DNA from: Planctomycetes bacterium MalM25
GTDB lineage: Bacteria; Planctomycetota; Planctomycetia; Pirellulales; Lacipirellulaceae
DNA: 64,000 nt
Assembly: GCA_007745835.1 (NCBI GenBank)
Contig: CP036424.1
Span: 1,511,001 to 1,575,000 of the forward strand
Direction: 5' to 3'
Shown here: positions 35,006-43,551 of the stretch, piece by piece
How the letters are laid out: the number at the start of each line of letters is the position of its first letter
Numbering within the stretch: the stretch's first letter is position 1
The notes under the pieces: model-generated
What the model was told of the DNA's origin: nothing
Seen by the model: only the letters and a program-made list of their open reading frames with translations
Database searches by the model: none
Position numbers and translations under genes: made by a program

Positions 35006-36934
35006 ATGCCGAACGTACGAATCGCCGCCGCCGCGCTGAACCAAACGCCCGTCGCCTGGGAGGGCAACCTCCGCCGTGCCACCGACGCGATCGAAGCCGC
35101 GCGTGAACAGGGCGCCCGGCTCGTTGTGCTCCCCGAGCTAGCCCTCAGCGGCTACGGCTGCGAGGATCTCTACTTCGCCGCCCACGTCATTGAACGGGCG
35201 CAGCGATCTCTCGAGTCGCTGCTCTCCGAGACCAAAGGTGTCGCGGTGACGGTCGGCTTGCCGCTGCGGATCGAGGGGCGGCTGTACAACGCGATGGCGA
35301 TGCTCGCCGACGGCGAGCTGCTCGGCTTCTCGCTCAAGCAGAACCTCGCCAACGACGGCCTGCACTACGAGGCCCGCTGGTTCCAAGCCGCCGAGCCGGG
35401 GCAAGTCTTCAAGGTCAACATTGAAGGGTGTACCGTCCCGGCGGGCGACCTGCTTTATGAATTTGCAGGTGTCGGCGTGGGCGTTGAGGTCTGTCGCGAC
35501 GCGTGGGTCGAGGACCGCCCCGCGCGCCGCTGGGCCGACGAGGGCGTTTCGCTCGTGCTGAACCCCTCGGCGAGCCACTTCGCGTTCGGCAAGCAGCGGA
35601 CCCGCGAACGCCTCGCCCGCGAGGGCGCCGAGGCGATCGGCGGCGCGGTCGTTTACGTGAACCTGCTGGGCAACGAGTCGGGCCGCACGATCTTTGACGG
35701 CGGCGCCCTCATCGCCCAAGCGAATGAACAGGGCGAGGGGGAGATCGTCGGCTCGGGCGCCCGATTCGCCTACGGCGATCACCAACTCACCCTCGCCGAC
35801 CTCGAACTGCCCGAGCGAAAGCTGGTCGAGTCGCCAAGGCGTGTTGCGAGCCTCCTATCGCTGGCACCCGAAGGCGAGAAACGGCCCGCTCAACGCCTCG
35901 ATCAGGTCGCGTCGAAGCTCGAAGAGTTCAGCCACGCCGTGCCGCTCGGGCTGCTCGATTACTTACGGAAGAGCGGCGCTCGGGGCTTTGTCGTGTCGCT
36001 CAGCGGCGGAGCCGACTCGGCGGCGTGCGCGGTGATGGTCTGGCTGATGGTGAAGCACGCCGTCAATCAGATCGGCCTGGCGGGGCTGGCGGAGCGGCTG
36101 CCGAACACGCCCGGCCTCGCCGACGCGTCCGACGAGCAGGACGCGGTCCGTTGCCTGCTGACGACCGTCTACCAAGCGACCGACAACTCGTCCGACACCA
36201 CGCGCGACGCCGCCGCCGGTGTCGCCGGGGCGATCGGCGCCGAGCACCACGCGTGGACGATCGACCCGCTCGTCGCGGGCTACACGGAGCTGGCATCCGA
36301 GTCGCTCGGGCGGCCGCTCGATTGGGAGCGGGACGATGTCGCGCTGCAGAACATCCAGGCCCGCGTCCGCGCGCCGGGCGTCTGGATGCTCGCGAACCTG
36401 AAGGGCGCCCTCCTGCTGACCACCGGCAACCGGAGCGAGGCGGCCGTCGGCTACGCCACCATGGACGGCGACACGGCCGGCGGCCTCGCCCCGATCGCCG
36501 GCTGCGACAAGGCGTTCCTCCTCGAGTGGCTCCGCTGGATGGAGAGCGTCGGCCCCGCGGGCGTCGGCCCGCTGCCCGCGCTGGCCGCCATCAACGCGCA
36601 GCAACCGACCGCCGAACTGCGTCCGCTGGCCGCGGAACAGACCGACGAGTCCGACCTGATGCCGTACCCGGTGCTCGAAGAGATCGAGCGCTCCGCGATC
36701 GCACGACTCGAGGACCGCGCGAAGACGGTCCGCGTCGTCACGGAACGCCACTCCGACTACTCGGCCGAGCAGATCGAGGCGTGGGTCGACCGCTTCTGGA
36801 CTCTCTGGCGGGCCAGCCAATGGAAACGCGAACGCCTCGCGCCGGGCTTCCACCTCGACACGCACAGCCTCGATCCGCGCGGCTGGCGGCGGTGGCCGAT
36901 CCTGAGCGGACGCTGGCCGAAGCGTGAATCGTGA
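35006..36934 (+). CDS. nadE: Glutamine-dependent NAD+ synthetase
   Basis: This 642-residue two-domain enzyme converts deamido-NAD to NAD using glutamine. The N-terminal nitrilase-type glutaminase has its Glu-Lys-Cys triad: E44 in VLPELALSGYG, K111 in FSLKQNLAND, C163 in GVEVCRDAW. The C-terminal synthetase has the PP-loop SGGADS at 333-338 and TTGNRSEAAVGY. The length fits the glutamine-dependent class (about 640-680). The ATG at 35006 is chosen because the glutaminase strand NVRIAAAALNQ begins at residue 3. Its stop marks the left border of the low-GC islet. Confidence 0.96.
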   Translation: MPNVRIAAAALNQTPVAWEGNLRRATDAIEAAREQGARLVVLPELALSGYGCEDLYFAAHVIERAQRSLESLLSETKGVAVTVGLPLRIEGRLYNAMAMLADGELLGFSLKQNLANDGLHYEARWFQAAEPGQVFKVNIEGCTVPAGDLLYEFAGVGVGVEVCRDAWVEDRPARRWADEGVSLVLNPSASHFAFGKQRTRERLAREGAEAIGGAVVYVNLLGNESGRTIFDGGALIAQANEQGEGEIVGSGARFAYGDHQLTLADLELPERKLVESPRRVASLLSLAPEGEKRPAQRLDQVASKLEEFSHAVPLGLLDYLRKSGARGFVVSLSGGADSAACAVMVWLMVKHAVNQIGLAGLAERLPNTPGLADASDEQDAVRCLLTTVYQATDNSSDTTRDAAAGVAGAIGAEHHAWTIDPLVAGYTELASESLGRPLDWERDDVALQNIQARVRAPGVWMLANLKGALLLTTGNRSEAAVGYATMDGDTAGGLAPIAGCDKAFLLEWLRWMESVGPAGVGPLPALAAINAQQPTAELRPLAAEQTDESDLMPYPVLEEIERSAIARLEDRAKTVRVVTERHSDYSAEQIEAWVDRFWTLWRASQWKRERLAPGFHLDTHSLDPRGWRRWPILSGRWPKRES

Positions 36935-37189
36935 AGTGAAACTCAAGGAAGTCGGGGTAGAGCGAAGCCCCCAGTGACGTTCTAGGTGTTATCCACTAGC
37001 TAAGCGCTGAGGGGTAGCCTGCTAGCTATTGAGCTCAGCACCTACCAATGTCACATGTGTTGTTGACGATTCCTGGGCAGCACGCGAGTAGACCATTGAC
37101 AGCTGAGCAGCTGTCAGTAGCTTTGTGGTTTCTCAAGCTACTGCCGGTTAGATGAGACTTATGGTAGGTGAGTAACAATGGGCTATTAG
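36935..37189. promoter_or_regulatory. Hairpin-rich leader of the low-GC islet
   Basis: Three consecutive inverted repeats precede the proton-channel gene. The first, 37013-37046, is GGTAG/CTACC outside with TGCT/AGCA and AGCT/AGCT inside. The second, 37097-37116, is a perfect TGACAGCTG-AG-CAGCTGTCA palindrome. The third, 37116-37142, is AGTAGCTT/AAGCTACT. The composition differs from both flanks. This could be a structured leader, an operator or a remnant of a recombination site. I see no Shine-Dalgarno sequence or clear promoter, and no gene. Confidence 0.55.
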
Positions 37190-38212
37190 GTGATCGAAGA
37201 TTACAGGGTCTCTAAGGGCATTACGGGCAAGTCAGTACATTACGACTGCCCAAACTGTCATACGCCGCTAGTCAACCAGCTTGCGAACGCTGGCACGAAC
37301 GACTATTGCCCTGACTGTGGCACACCTCATGTGGTGCCGGGAACGCGTGAACGCGAAGTAGAATCGACTCGTCGCGTGGCAGTGGAGAAAAACCGCGAAC
37401 TAGACCGTAAGGAGAAGCTGGAGCGCTCGCGTGAAGCCGTTCTCAGTCGCGTCGCCAAGCAGAGTAAAAGGGCACGCAAAGTCTCACTTAATCGCGATCC
37501 CTTCATCGAGTGGCTCTTGTACGCCGGTTTCTTGACACTAGTGCTCTTTGTGGTGGCCGGTCGTCATCTAGTCAGCGCAGTCCAATCAGACTCATCGGGG
37601 ATGACCATCGTCATCCTGGTGCTGTTCTCGATCGGCCTCGTGCTAAATCTAATGGGAATCCGCACGCTGCGAAACGAGTACGTCTGTGCTGCGGTCTGTC
37701 TCGACACAATGAAGGTACCTAATGGGATAAAGGAGCTCGTTGAGCTGCCTTCCGCAGGCGTCTTTCACCAGCACCTTAAGGATCTGGCGGCGATCGCGAA
37801 GCACGATAAGAACCTCTCCCAGGATGGCCTTATCTCGTTGCTTTACAGTCAGTTGATGGCGAAATCTCGCATGGTTGACGTTCTGTCGGGAGTGCTGGTT
37901 ACGCTTGGGCTAATCGGCACTGTCGTCGGTCTAATCTCTATGACCGCGGGGCTTAATGAGACTCTCAGCAGTCTTGACGATTCTCAAGACGCCTCCGGGC
38001 TACTCAGTGGTATGCGTGACACCATGTCGGGTCTCAGCACAGCCTTCTACACTACTCTCATTGGGGCTTTCCTGGGAAGTGTCGCGTTGCGTGTCCTGAA
38101 CAACGTTTACACCTCGAACGTAGAGCACCTCGTTTCGTACATCGCTTCGACCGCTGAGGTACGCATTGTGCCCCTGTTGAAGTCAGCGAAACGAGTCAAG
38201 GTAGATGCTTAA
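37190..38212 (+). CDS. MotA/TolQ/ExbB-family proton-channel subunit with zinc ribbon
   Basis: This 340-residue membrane protein opens with a zinc ribbon (C20-x2-C23 and C40-x2-C43, YDCPNCHTP and DYCPDCGTP). A charged coiled-coil-like linker (55-100) and four hydrophobic segments near 106-125, 138-156, 229-250 and 285-303 follow. The last two match the MotA/TolQ/ExbB core: LGLIGTVVGLISM, then a loop, then GMRDTMSGLSTAFYTTLIGAFLGS. Such subunits form a pentamer around a dimeric partner and use ion flow to drive motion or force. The start is GTG at 37190; an upstream ATG is closed by a stop. The gene overlaps its partner by 8 bases. Codon use and G+C (about 52% in 37921-37980, counted by hand) differ from neighbours, which suggests transfer. 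Zorya ZorA is a related defence protein, but subfamily membership is not proven. Confidence 0.85.
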   Translation: MIEDYRVSKGITGKSVHYDCPNCHTPLVNQLANAGTNDYCPDCGTPHVVPGTREREVESTRRVAVEKNRELDRKEKLERSREAVLSRVAKQSKRARKVSLNRDPFIEWLLYAGFLTLVLFVVAGRHLVSAVQSDSSGMTIVILVLFSIGLVLNLMGIRTLRNEYVCAAVCLDTMKVPNGIKELVELPSAGVFHQHLKDLAAIAKHDKNLSQDGLISLLYSQLMAKSRMVDVLSGVLVTLGLIGTVVGLISMTAGLNETLSSLDDSQDASGLLSGMRDTMSGLSTAFYTTLIGAFLGSVALRVLNNVYTSNVEHLVSYIASTAEVRIVPLLKSAKRVKVDA

Positions 38213-39170
38213 GTCACTGGGACCGAACTCTGCTCCAAGCTCGGTAGCCGAGACGTTCGGTGACCTCGTCTTCTGCGCGTTGATTGTGCTCGTTCTATTT
38301 GTGCTAGCGCTTGCGATAGAGGTAAGTCAAAGAGTGCGAGCTGCGGAGGATCCGGTCGATGTGGTGGAGCCGTCCGAAGTCGCCTTGTTATCGCCGGAAG
38401 ATATCGCGGACCTCAGCTCGCAGCTTCAGCTCAAGCAAGCCGCAATCGAAGAATTGCGTGACAAGGTGCGATCTCAGAGCCTTCAGGTATCAAACCAGTT
38501 AGCAGCGTTGGCCGGTGAGCAGCGTTTCACTGGCGCACGCGAACCGGCTTCCTTGTGTATGGCCGTTGATTACCGCAAGGGACTCTACTACTTTGTGCCA
38601 TCCCGTGATCTCGAGCACGCCGACACGAGGTTGTCAGGCGAAACCAGTATCGAATACGCCGTCAGGAAGCGACTTGAACTCACGTCACTAGCAGAAAAGT
38701 CGCTGCGAGGACGTGGCTACAAGATCGACGAAGCCATTTCGCTTTATCGATCATTTTCACAGTACGAAGAGGTGGTCCCCACCGAGGTGAACTACCGTGT
38801 TGAACAGTCCCAGATTGGTGTTACCTACAGCACATGGCTGTCAGATAAAATAAGTTACGGTACAGATTCGCGAGTACGTGACTCGGAAGCCGAAGTAGTA
38901 TCGGCTATTCTTGAAGTATATGAAACACCGGGGCCGCATGAAGAGTCGATGTACCCGATTGTTGCGGTGCATATTCATGAAGATGAGCATGTCTCGGTAG
39001 GCGGAGTCCGACTCTCTGCACGCAACCTGCGAGATATCCTGATTTCGATTTCGGGTCGCGGCGCCATGCTAGACTTATCAGGCCTAGAAGGTTCCGCACC
39101 GGGTTGGTTGGTTGAAGGGGCGCTGACTCCAGCTGGATATATTGGGAAAGTGCCCAAGGCTCCAGAGTGA
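38205..39170 (+). CDS. TolR/ExbD/MotB-like single-pass partner of the proton channel
   Basis: This 321-residue protein has a short cytoplasmic N-terminus and one membrane helix (about residues 20-39, DLVFCALIVLVLFVLALAIEV). D20 sits at its cytoplasmic end, where MotB, TolR and ExbD carry the ion-carrying aspartate. A coiled coil (about 62-105) and a unique domain (110-240) follow. The end, VHIHEDEHVSVGGVRLSARNLRDILISI (255-282), resembles the ExbD/TolR periplasmic fold rather than an OmpA-like peptidoglycan-binding domain. The ATG overlaps the upstream stop (ATGCTTAA), so translation is coupled. G+C is low (43% in 38821-38880 by hand count). No TonB, Pal or flagellar gene is near. The large middle domain is unrecognised and may define its target. 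Confidence 0.8.
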   Translation: MLKSLGPNSAPSSVAETFGDLVFCALIVLVLFVLALAIEVSQRVRAAEDPVDVVEPSEVALLSPEDIADLSSQLQLKQAAIEELRDKVRSQSLQVSNQLAALAGEQRFTGAREPASLCMAVDYRKGLYYFVPSRDLEHADTRLSGETSIEYAVRKRLELTSLAEKSLRGRGYKIDEAISLYRSFSQYEEVVPTEVNYRVEQSQIGVTYSTWLSDKISYGTDSRVRDSEAEVVSAILEVYETPGPHEESMYPIVAVHIHEDEHVSVGGVRLSARNLRDILISISGRGAMLDLSGLEGSAPGWLVEGALTPAGYIGKVPKAPE

Positions 39171-39205
39171 GACACATTGGTCTGTGACACGCGGCGTCTG
39201 TATCT

Positions 39206-41437
39206 TCAGTAAGTTTGTAGTGGGCGAGTAGGAGGGCAGACCACCAACCGCCAGCACCGATGGATCCGCTTGTTCCGAAAGTCCTCCGGCACGGTCTGCT
39301 TGCTGATCTCGCGGACCGCGTAGCCCGCGAGCGCCGCCTCGTCGAGTTTGAAGCGGCGGAAGTTGGTGCTGAAGTAGACGACGCCCCCGTCGCTCATCCG
39401 CAGGCGCAGTGCGTTGAGCAGCGGGGCGACGTCGCGCTGCACGTCCCAGTGGTTGTCGATCCGCTTGCTGTTGGAGAAGGTCGGCGGATCGACGATGGCC
39501 AAATCGAAGAGGGGCTCTTTCGGCAGCAGGTTCACGTAGGCGCGGCTGTCGTCGCGCAGCAACCGGTGCGTCTCGCCCGCCTTGAAGCCGTTCAGCGCCA
39601 AGTTCTCCGCGGCCCAATCGAGGTAGTTCTGCGAGAGATCAACCGTCGTCGTCGACGCGGCCCCGCCCGCGGCGGCGTACACGCTGAACGAGCCGGTGTA
39701 GGCGAACAGGTTGAGCACCCGTTTTCCCTCCGCCTGCTCGCGGAACATCCCGCGGGTGACGCGGTGGTCGAGGAAGAGGCCCGTGTCCAAGTAGTCCGAG
39801 AGGTTCACGCGGAAGCGGAGACCGGCCTCCTCGACGACACGCAACTCGCTCTGGTCGCTCTGCCGTTCGTACTGCGCTTCACCACGCTGACGCTCACGCC
39901 GGCGGAGGAAGACCTCGTCGCGCGGGACGTCCAGCGTCTTCGAGACCGTTCGCACCATCAGGTCGAGCCAATCGGCGTGCTCGGCGGGGGTTCGCTCGTG
40001 GGGTCGCTCGTACTCGGCGACGACGACCGCGTCGCCGTAGCGATCAATGGCGAAGGGCGCCTCGGGCATGTCGCGATCGTAGAGGCGGTAGCAAGCGATG
40101 TTGCGTTTGGTCGGCCACTTGCGCAGGTGGCGGGCCCGTTTGGCGAGCGCGGCGCCGAACTCCCTCGCCTGCCGCTCCGCTTCGGGTCGCAGGCCGCCGA
40201 ATACTTGTTGCTGAATCGGGGTTTCCCCCGAGGGTTTTGGGTGGTTCGCTTCCAACAATTCGGCTTCCCGCACCTCGCTCTCCCCCTTCCGCAGTCCGCC
40301 CTGACTCTTCGGCGGCCGCGGACCGTGGAACTGGAAGAAGGTGCACTCGAGACCGCCGTTGTACAGCTTCCGCCGCTTGGTGGCCCGCTGGCCGACGAGT
40401 TTCTCGAAATCGAGCCGGGCGGTCAGGACGTAGTGCGACCAGGTCTTCATCCGGCGCAGCACGTCGGGCATCGACTGGTAGAGCCGCTCGATCTCTTCGG
40501 CCTCGCCGATCCGTTCGCCGTACGGCGGGTTGGTGATGAGGCAGCCGTAGTCCCGCTTGCTGGAGACCTCCTCGAAGTCGCGGCGTTGGAAGTGGATGTC
40601 GTCGAGCACGCCGGCGTTCTCGGCGTGGCGGCGGGCGGCGCGGAGGGCCTCCTCGCTGGCGTCGGTGGCGGAGAGCCGCTCGGGCAGGGACGGCTTCGCG
40701 CGGCGCTCGGCCGCGTCGCGCAGCTCCTGCCACGCCTCACCGGCGAGGCGGGGCCACGCTTCGCAGGCGAACGTGCGACGCAGCCCCGGCGCGATGCCTC
40801 GGCCGATCATGGCGGCCTCGATGGCGAGCGTGCCGGCGCCGCAGAAAGGGTCCCAGAAGGGCTGCTCGGGCCGCCAGCGGCTGAGCGTCACCAGACCGGC
40901 GGCGAGGGTCTCGCGCAGCGAGGCGACGCCGACCAGGGGACGATAGCCCCGCTTGTGCAGGCCGACGCCCGTGGTGTCGAGCAGCAGCGTTGCTTGGTCC
41001 TCCGCGATAGCGATTTCGAGGGCGTACTCGGCGGCCGACTCGGGGAGTTCCTCGACGCCATGCTGCTCAAGCAGGGCATCGACAACCGCCTTCTTCACGG
41101 TCCGCTGCACCGCCGGCACGCTGGTGAGCTGCGACTTGTAGCTCCGCCCCCGCACGGGGAAGGCGCCGTCGGCGGGGATCCAATCGCTCCAGGGGGTCGA
41201 GCGGGCCAGATCGAACAGCAGGTCGAAGTCGCCCGCCGGGCCGGTGGCGACGCGGATCAGCACCCGCTCAGCGCAGCGGAGCCAGAGGTTGGCTTCGCGG
41301 ATCGCCTGGTCGTCCCCCTCGAAGAGGACGCGGCCGGGGCTGACGACGCGGGCCGGGTAGCCGAGCGCCTCGATCTCGTGGCGGACGAGCGTCTCCAGCC
41401 CGAAGGCGGCGGTCGCGATCAATTCGTGCTGGGCCAC
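39206..41437 (-). CDS. rlmL: Bifunctional 23S rRNA methyltransferase RlmKL
   Basis: This 743-residue fusion enzyme makes m2G2445 and m7G2069 in E. coli 23S rRNA. The N-terminal THUMP domain (about 45-155) precedes the RlmL methyltransferase (FWDPFCGAGTLAIEAA and the catalytic NPPYGER). The RlmK half contains RVLNLFAYTGSFSVYAAAGGAASTTTVDLS and IVDPPTFSNSKR. The length is close to the E. coli protein. The start is GTG at 41437 (MAQHELIATAAFGLE, typical for RlmL). A DUF2608 gene follows the same strand 24 bases upstream, so co-transcription is likely. It marks the right border of the low-GC islet. Confidence 0.94.
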   Translation of the reverse strand: MAQHELIATAAFGLETLVRHEIEALGYPARVVSPGRVLFEGDDQAIREANLWLRCAERVLIRVATGPAGDFDLLFDLARSTPWSDWIPADGAFPVRGRSYKSQLTSVPAVQRTVKKAVVDALLEQHGVEELPESAAEYALEIAIAEDQATLLLDTTGVGLHKRGYRPLVGVASLRETLAAGLVTLSRWRPEQPFWDPFCGAGTLAIEAAMIGRGIAPGLRRTFACEAWPRLAGEAWQELRDAAERRAKPSLPERLSATDASEEALRAARRHAENAGVLDDIHFQRRDFEEVSSKRDYGCLITNPPYGERIGEAEEIERLYQSMPDVLRRMKTWSHYVLTARLDFEKLVGQRATKRRKLYNGGLECTFFQFHGPRPPKSQGGLRKGESEVREAELLEANHPKPSGETPIQQQVFGGLRPEAERQAREFGAALAKRARHLRKWPTKRNIACYRLYDRDMPEAPFAIDRYGDAVVVAEYERPHERTPAEHADWLDLMVRTVSKTLDVPRDEVFLRRRERQRGEAQYERQSDQSELRVVEEAGLRFRVNLSDYLDTGLFLDHRVTRGMFREQAEGKRVLNLFAYTGSFSVYAAAGGAASTTTVDLSQNYLDWAAENLALNGFKAGETHRLLRDDSRAYVNLLPKEPLFDLAIVDPPTFSNSKRIDNHWDVQRDVAPLLNALRLRMSDGGVVYFSTNFRRFKLDEAALAGYAVREISKQTVPEDFRNKRIHRCWRLVVCPPTRPLQTY

Positions 41438-41461
41438 CGGCGGGGCTCCGGGCGCGTCGCG

Positions 41462-42433
41462 TCAGTGAGCGGCGCCCGCCTCCGACGGAGCGAGGGCGGA
41501 CGCGTGGTCGTGCGTCTCTTGGGCTTCGGCGGTCTTCTGGGGAAGCTCGAACACCTCTTCGATTGCCGACTCGAGACGGCGCCAACGCCGCGTGACCTCG
41601 CCCTTGTCGCCGTAGCGGAAGCGGGCGACGCGGTCGTCTTCGCGGCGGTAGTGTACGACGGTCGTCTCGACGCCTCGGCGGACGAGGGCGTCGTACACGC
41701 GGTGGACGTGCCGGCCGTGGTCATCGACGAAGACCACCGCCTTGGGCATCCGCTCGGCCCGGTGCAGGGCGGTGAGCAGCATGGCCCCTTTGTGCTGACC
41801 GGAGGTCATGAAGACCCCGTTGGCGAGGCTCGCTTCGCGCGGCTTGCGGAGCGCGAACAGGCGCAGCTCGTCTGCGGTGAGTCCGACCTCGCTCGGCTTC
41901 TTGGGGTCGTACGGCATGAAGACGCCCTCGGGCACGCCTTGTATCGCCAGGCAGGTCGAGGCGAAGTCGTAACCGGCGGCGGCGATCTCGCGCTCGGTCG
42001 ACGGCCGGAAGCCGGGGCCGCGCGAGGTGAGCACCAGCGTCGGCACGCCGAGGCCTTGGACCTCGCGGACCAGCTTGGGCAGGTTCTCTTGCGGCGGGCG
42101 CATCTTGCCGAGCCGGAAGAGGAGCCCCTGGGCCTCGAGCAGCCCGCCGAAGTCGTCCGCCACCAAGTGGGGCGACGCCGGCTCGTGCTCGAGCAGGTGC
42201 TCCTGCCACTCGAACCACTGGTCGCTGCCCAGGTCGCCCTGCATGGTGAGCAGGGTGTTGTCGATGTCGACGACCAGCAGGGTCTCGTCGGCCCCGAATC
42301 GCTCGGCGTAGGCCCGGGTGGCGGCGACGGCGTCGGCGAAGTCCTCCGACTCGCGGTATTCCGAAGCGGCAGCCCCGGTCGCCAGGGCGAGCGTCAGCAA
42401 CGCGAGGGGCAAGGTTGGTTGGCGAAAGGGCAT
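41462..42433 (-). CDS. Exported HAD-like DUF2608 protein
   Basis: This 323-residue protein has a signal peptide (MPFRQPTLPLALLTLALATGAAA) and the haloacid-dehalogenase motif I as VVDIDNTLLT (D55 and D57 region). A motif II-like TLVLTSRGPGFR and a later AVVFVDDHGRHV, matching HAD motif IV, follow. The overall pattern agrees with DUF2608, a group of exported acid-phosphatase-like proteins in several intracellular and environmental bacteria. Substrate unknown. The ATG at 42433 is set by the signal peptide. The C-terminus is rich in Glu, Ala and His. It lies 24 bases upstream of rlmKL on the same strand. Confidence 0.85.
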   Translation of the reverse strand: MPFRQPTLPLALLTLALATGAAASEYRESEDFADAVAATRAYAERFGADETLLVVDIDNTLLTMQGDLGSDQWFEWQEHLLEHEPASPHLVADDFGGLLEAQGLLFRLGKMRPPQENLPKLVREVQGLGVPTLVLTSRGPGFRPSTEREIAAAGYDFASTCLAIQGVPEGVFMPYDPKKPSEVGLTADELRLFALRKPREASLANGVFMTSGQHKGAMLLTALHRAERMPKAVVFVDDHGRHVHRVYDALVRRGVETTVVHYRREDDRVARFRYGDKGEVTRRWRRLESAIEEVFELPQKTAEAQETHDHASALAPSEAGAAH

Positions 42434-42664
42434 CGAGATCGCTGGAATAACGGGGGCGAGCCAAACTACGAATCTTAGCCCCCCGCCGCGTCGGAAGCCA
42501 CTCGTTGAGGCGTTGCGGGGGTCCGATTGTGACGATCCGATCGCCGCAACCGGCCGGATTACGCCGCCGGAAAGGTGCGGATCCGGCCCTCGGCGACTAG
42601 TCTGGAGTTTCCGGCCCCGTCGCCGGTCTTCCCCCCTCAGCATGTGCTCCGAGTCAGGCCCCCG

Positions 42665-43528
42665 ATGATGACCCGCGCCGCCCTCCTCGCCCTCGCCGCG
42701 ATCCTCGCCGGCTCCGCCACGCAAGCGACCGCCCAAACGGTCCGGTTCCAGACCAGCGTCGGTGCGTTCGACATGCTGCTGAACCCGACACGCAACGCCG
42801 ACCTGCAACCGCTGGTCGACAACATGCTGGCGAACGTCGCCTCGGGCATCTACAAGGACAACGTGGTCAACCGAGCTCAAGAGGGCTTCGTGTTGCAACT
42901 CGGCAGCTTCGATATCGACCCGGCCGACATCGGGAACATTTCGGCCGATGTGTTCCAACAGAACGAGACGTTCGATCCGGTCATCGTTGATACGAACGGC
43001 GATCTGACCCCCGATCTCGACCTGGGGGATCTCAGCAATGTGCGTGGCACCGTGTCCCTCGCTCTGGCAGCGGGTGATCCCAACAGCGGCCGAGCCAGTT
43101 TCTTCGTCAACATCGGTGACAACTCGGCCAGCCTCGACCCGCAAGGGTTCGTCCCGTTCGCGGCGATCGTTGACATGACGCCGATCGATGAGTTGATGGC
43201 GCTGGAGCAGGTCAACCTGGGGGGTAACCTGGCGCTCAGCGATGTCCCGCTCGATGAGAACGGCGACTTCGTGATCGTCGAGACCGCCTCGGTGATCTCT
43301 GAGAGCAACTTCTCGTTCATCGGTCCGGTCCGCACCGCGCTCGGCATCGAGCCCACAGTCGCCTCGGTTTCGGCGAGCGGCTCGTCGGTGGGCGCGATCT
43401 CGCCGGCGATGGCGCCTTCGATCAGCGAGTCGATCGAGCCGGCCGCCGCGTCGGCGTTGGCGGTTCCTGAGCCGGGCGCCGCGGCGCTGGTGCTCAGCGG
43501 TCTCGCCCTGCTGGCCCGCCGGCGCTGA
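42665..43528 (+). CDS. PEP-CTERM cyclophilin-like exported protein
   Basis: This 287-residue protein has a signal peptide (MMTRAALLALAAILAGSATQATA) followed by a cyclophilin-type domain (TVRFQTSVGAFDMLLNP, NVVNRAQEGFVLQLGS, RGTVSLALAAGDPNSGRASFFVNIGD, GFVPFAAIVD). The catalytic Arg may persist (VNR for FHR), but the active-site His and the QGGD motif have changed. The C-terminus holds a linker and a PEP-CTERM sorting signal: VPEPGAAALVLSGLALLARRR, i.e. motif, helix and Arg cluster. PEP-CTERM tags are processed by exosortase and sent to the surface or matrix. Isomerase activity is uncertain. It is divergent from the HAD gene (231-base gap). Confidence 0.88.
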   Translation: MMTRAALLALAAILAGSATQATAQTVRFQTSVGAFDMLLNPTRNADLQPLVDNMLANVASGIYKDNVVNRAQEGFVLQLGSFDIDPADIGNISADVFQQNETFDPVIVDTNGDLTPDLDLGDLSNVRGTVSLALAAGDPNSGRASFFVNIGDNSASLDPQGFVPFAAIVDMTPIDELMALEQVNLGGNLALSDVPLDENGDFVIVETASVISESNFSFIGPVRTALGIEPTVASVSASGSSVGAISPAMAPSISESIEPAAASALAVPEPGAAALVLSGLALLARRR

Positions 43529-43551
43529 GATTTCTCCATCGGCGATGAGCT

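Noticed and set aside
36935-37189. An integron attC site or tRNA-type attachment site bordering the low-GC islet.
   Set aside because: The hairpins lack the conserved attC end boxes, no tRNA 3' end is present, and I found no direct repeat at the two borders.
37190-39170. Calling the islet a complete Zorya defence system.
   Set aside because: Only a ZorA/ZorB-like pair is present; no ZorC, D or E-type gene is adjacent, and the partner lacks an evident OmpA-like domain.
39260-42478. A 1072-codon + strand open frame spanning rlmKL and the HAD gene.
   Set aside because: It crosses two well-recognised minus-strand genes and has the composition of an antisense shadow.
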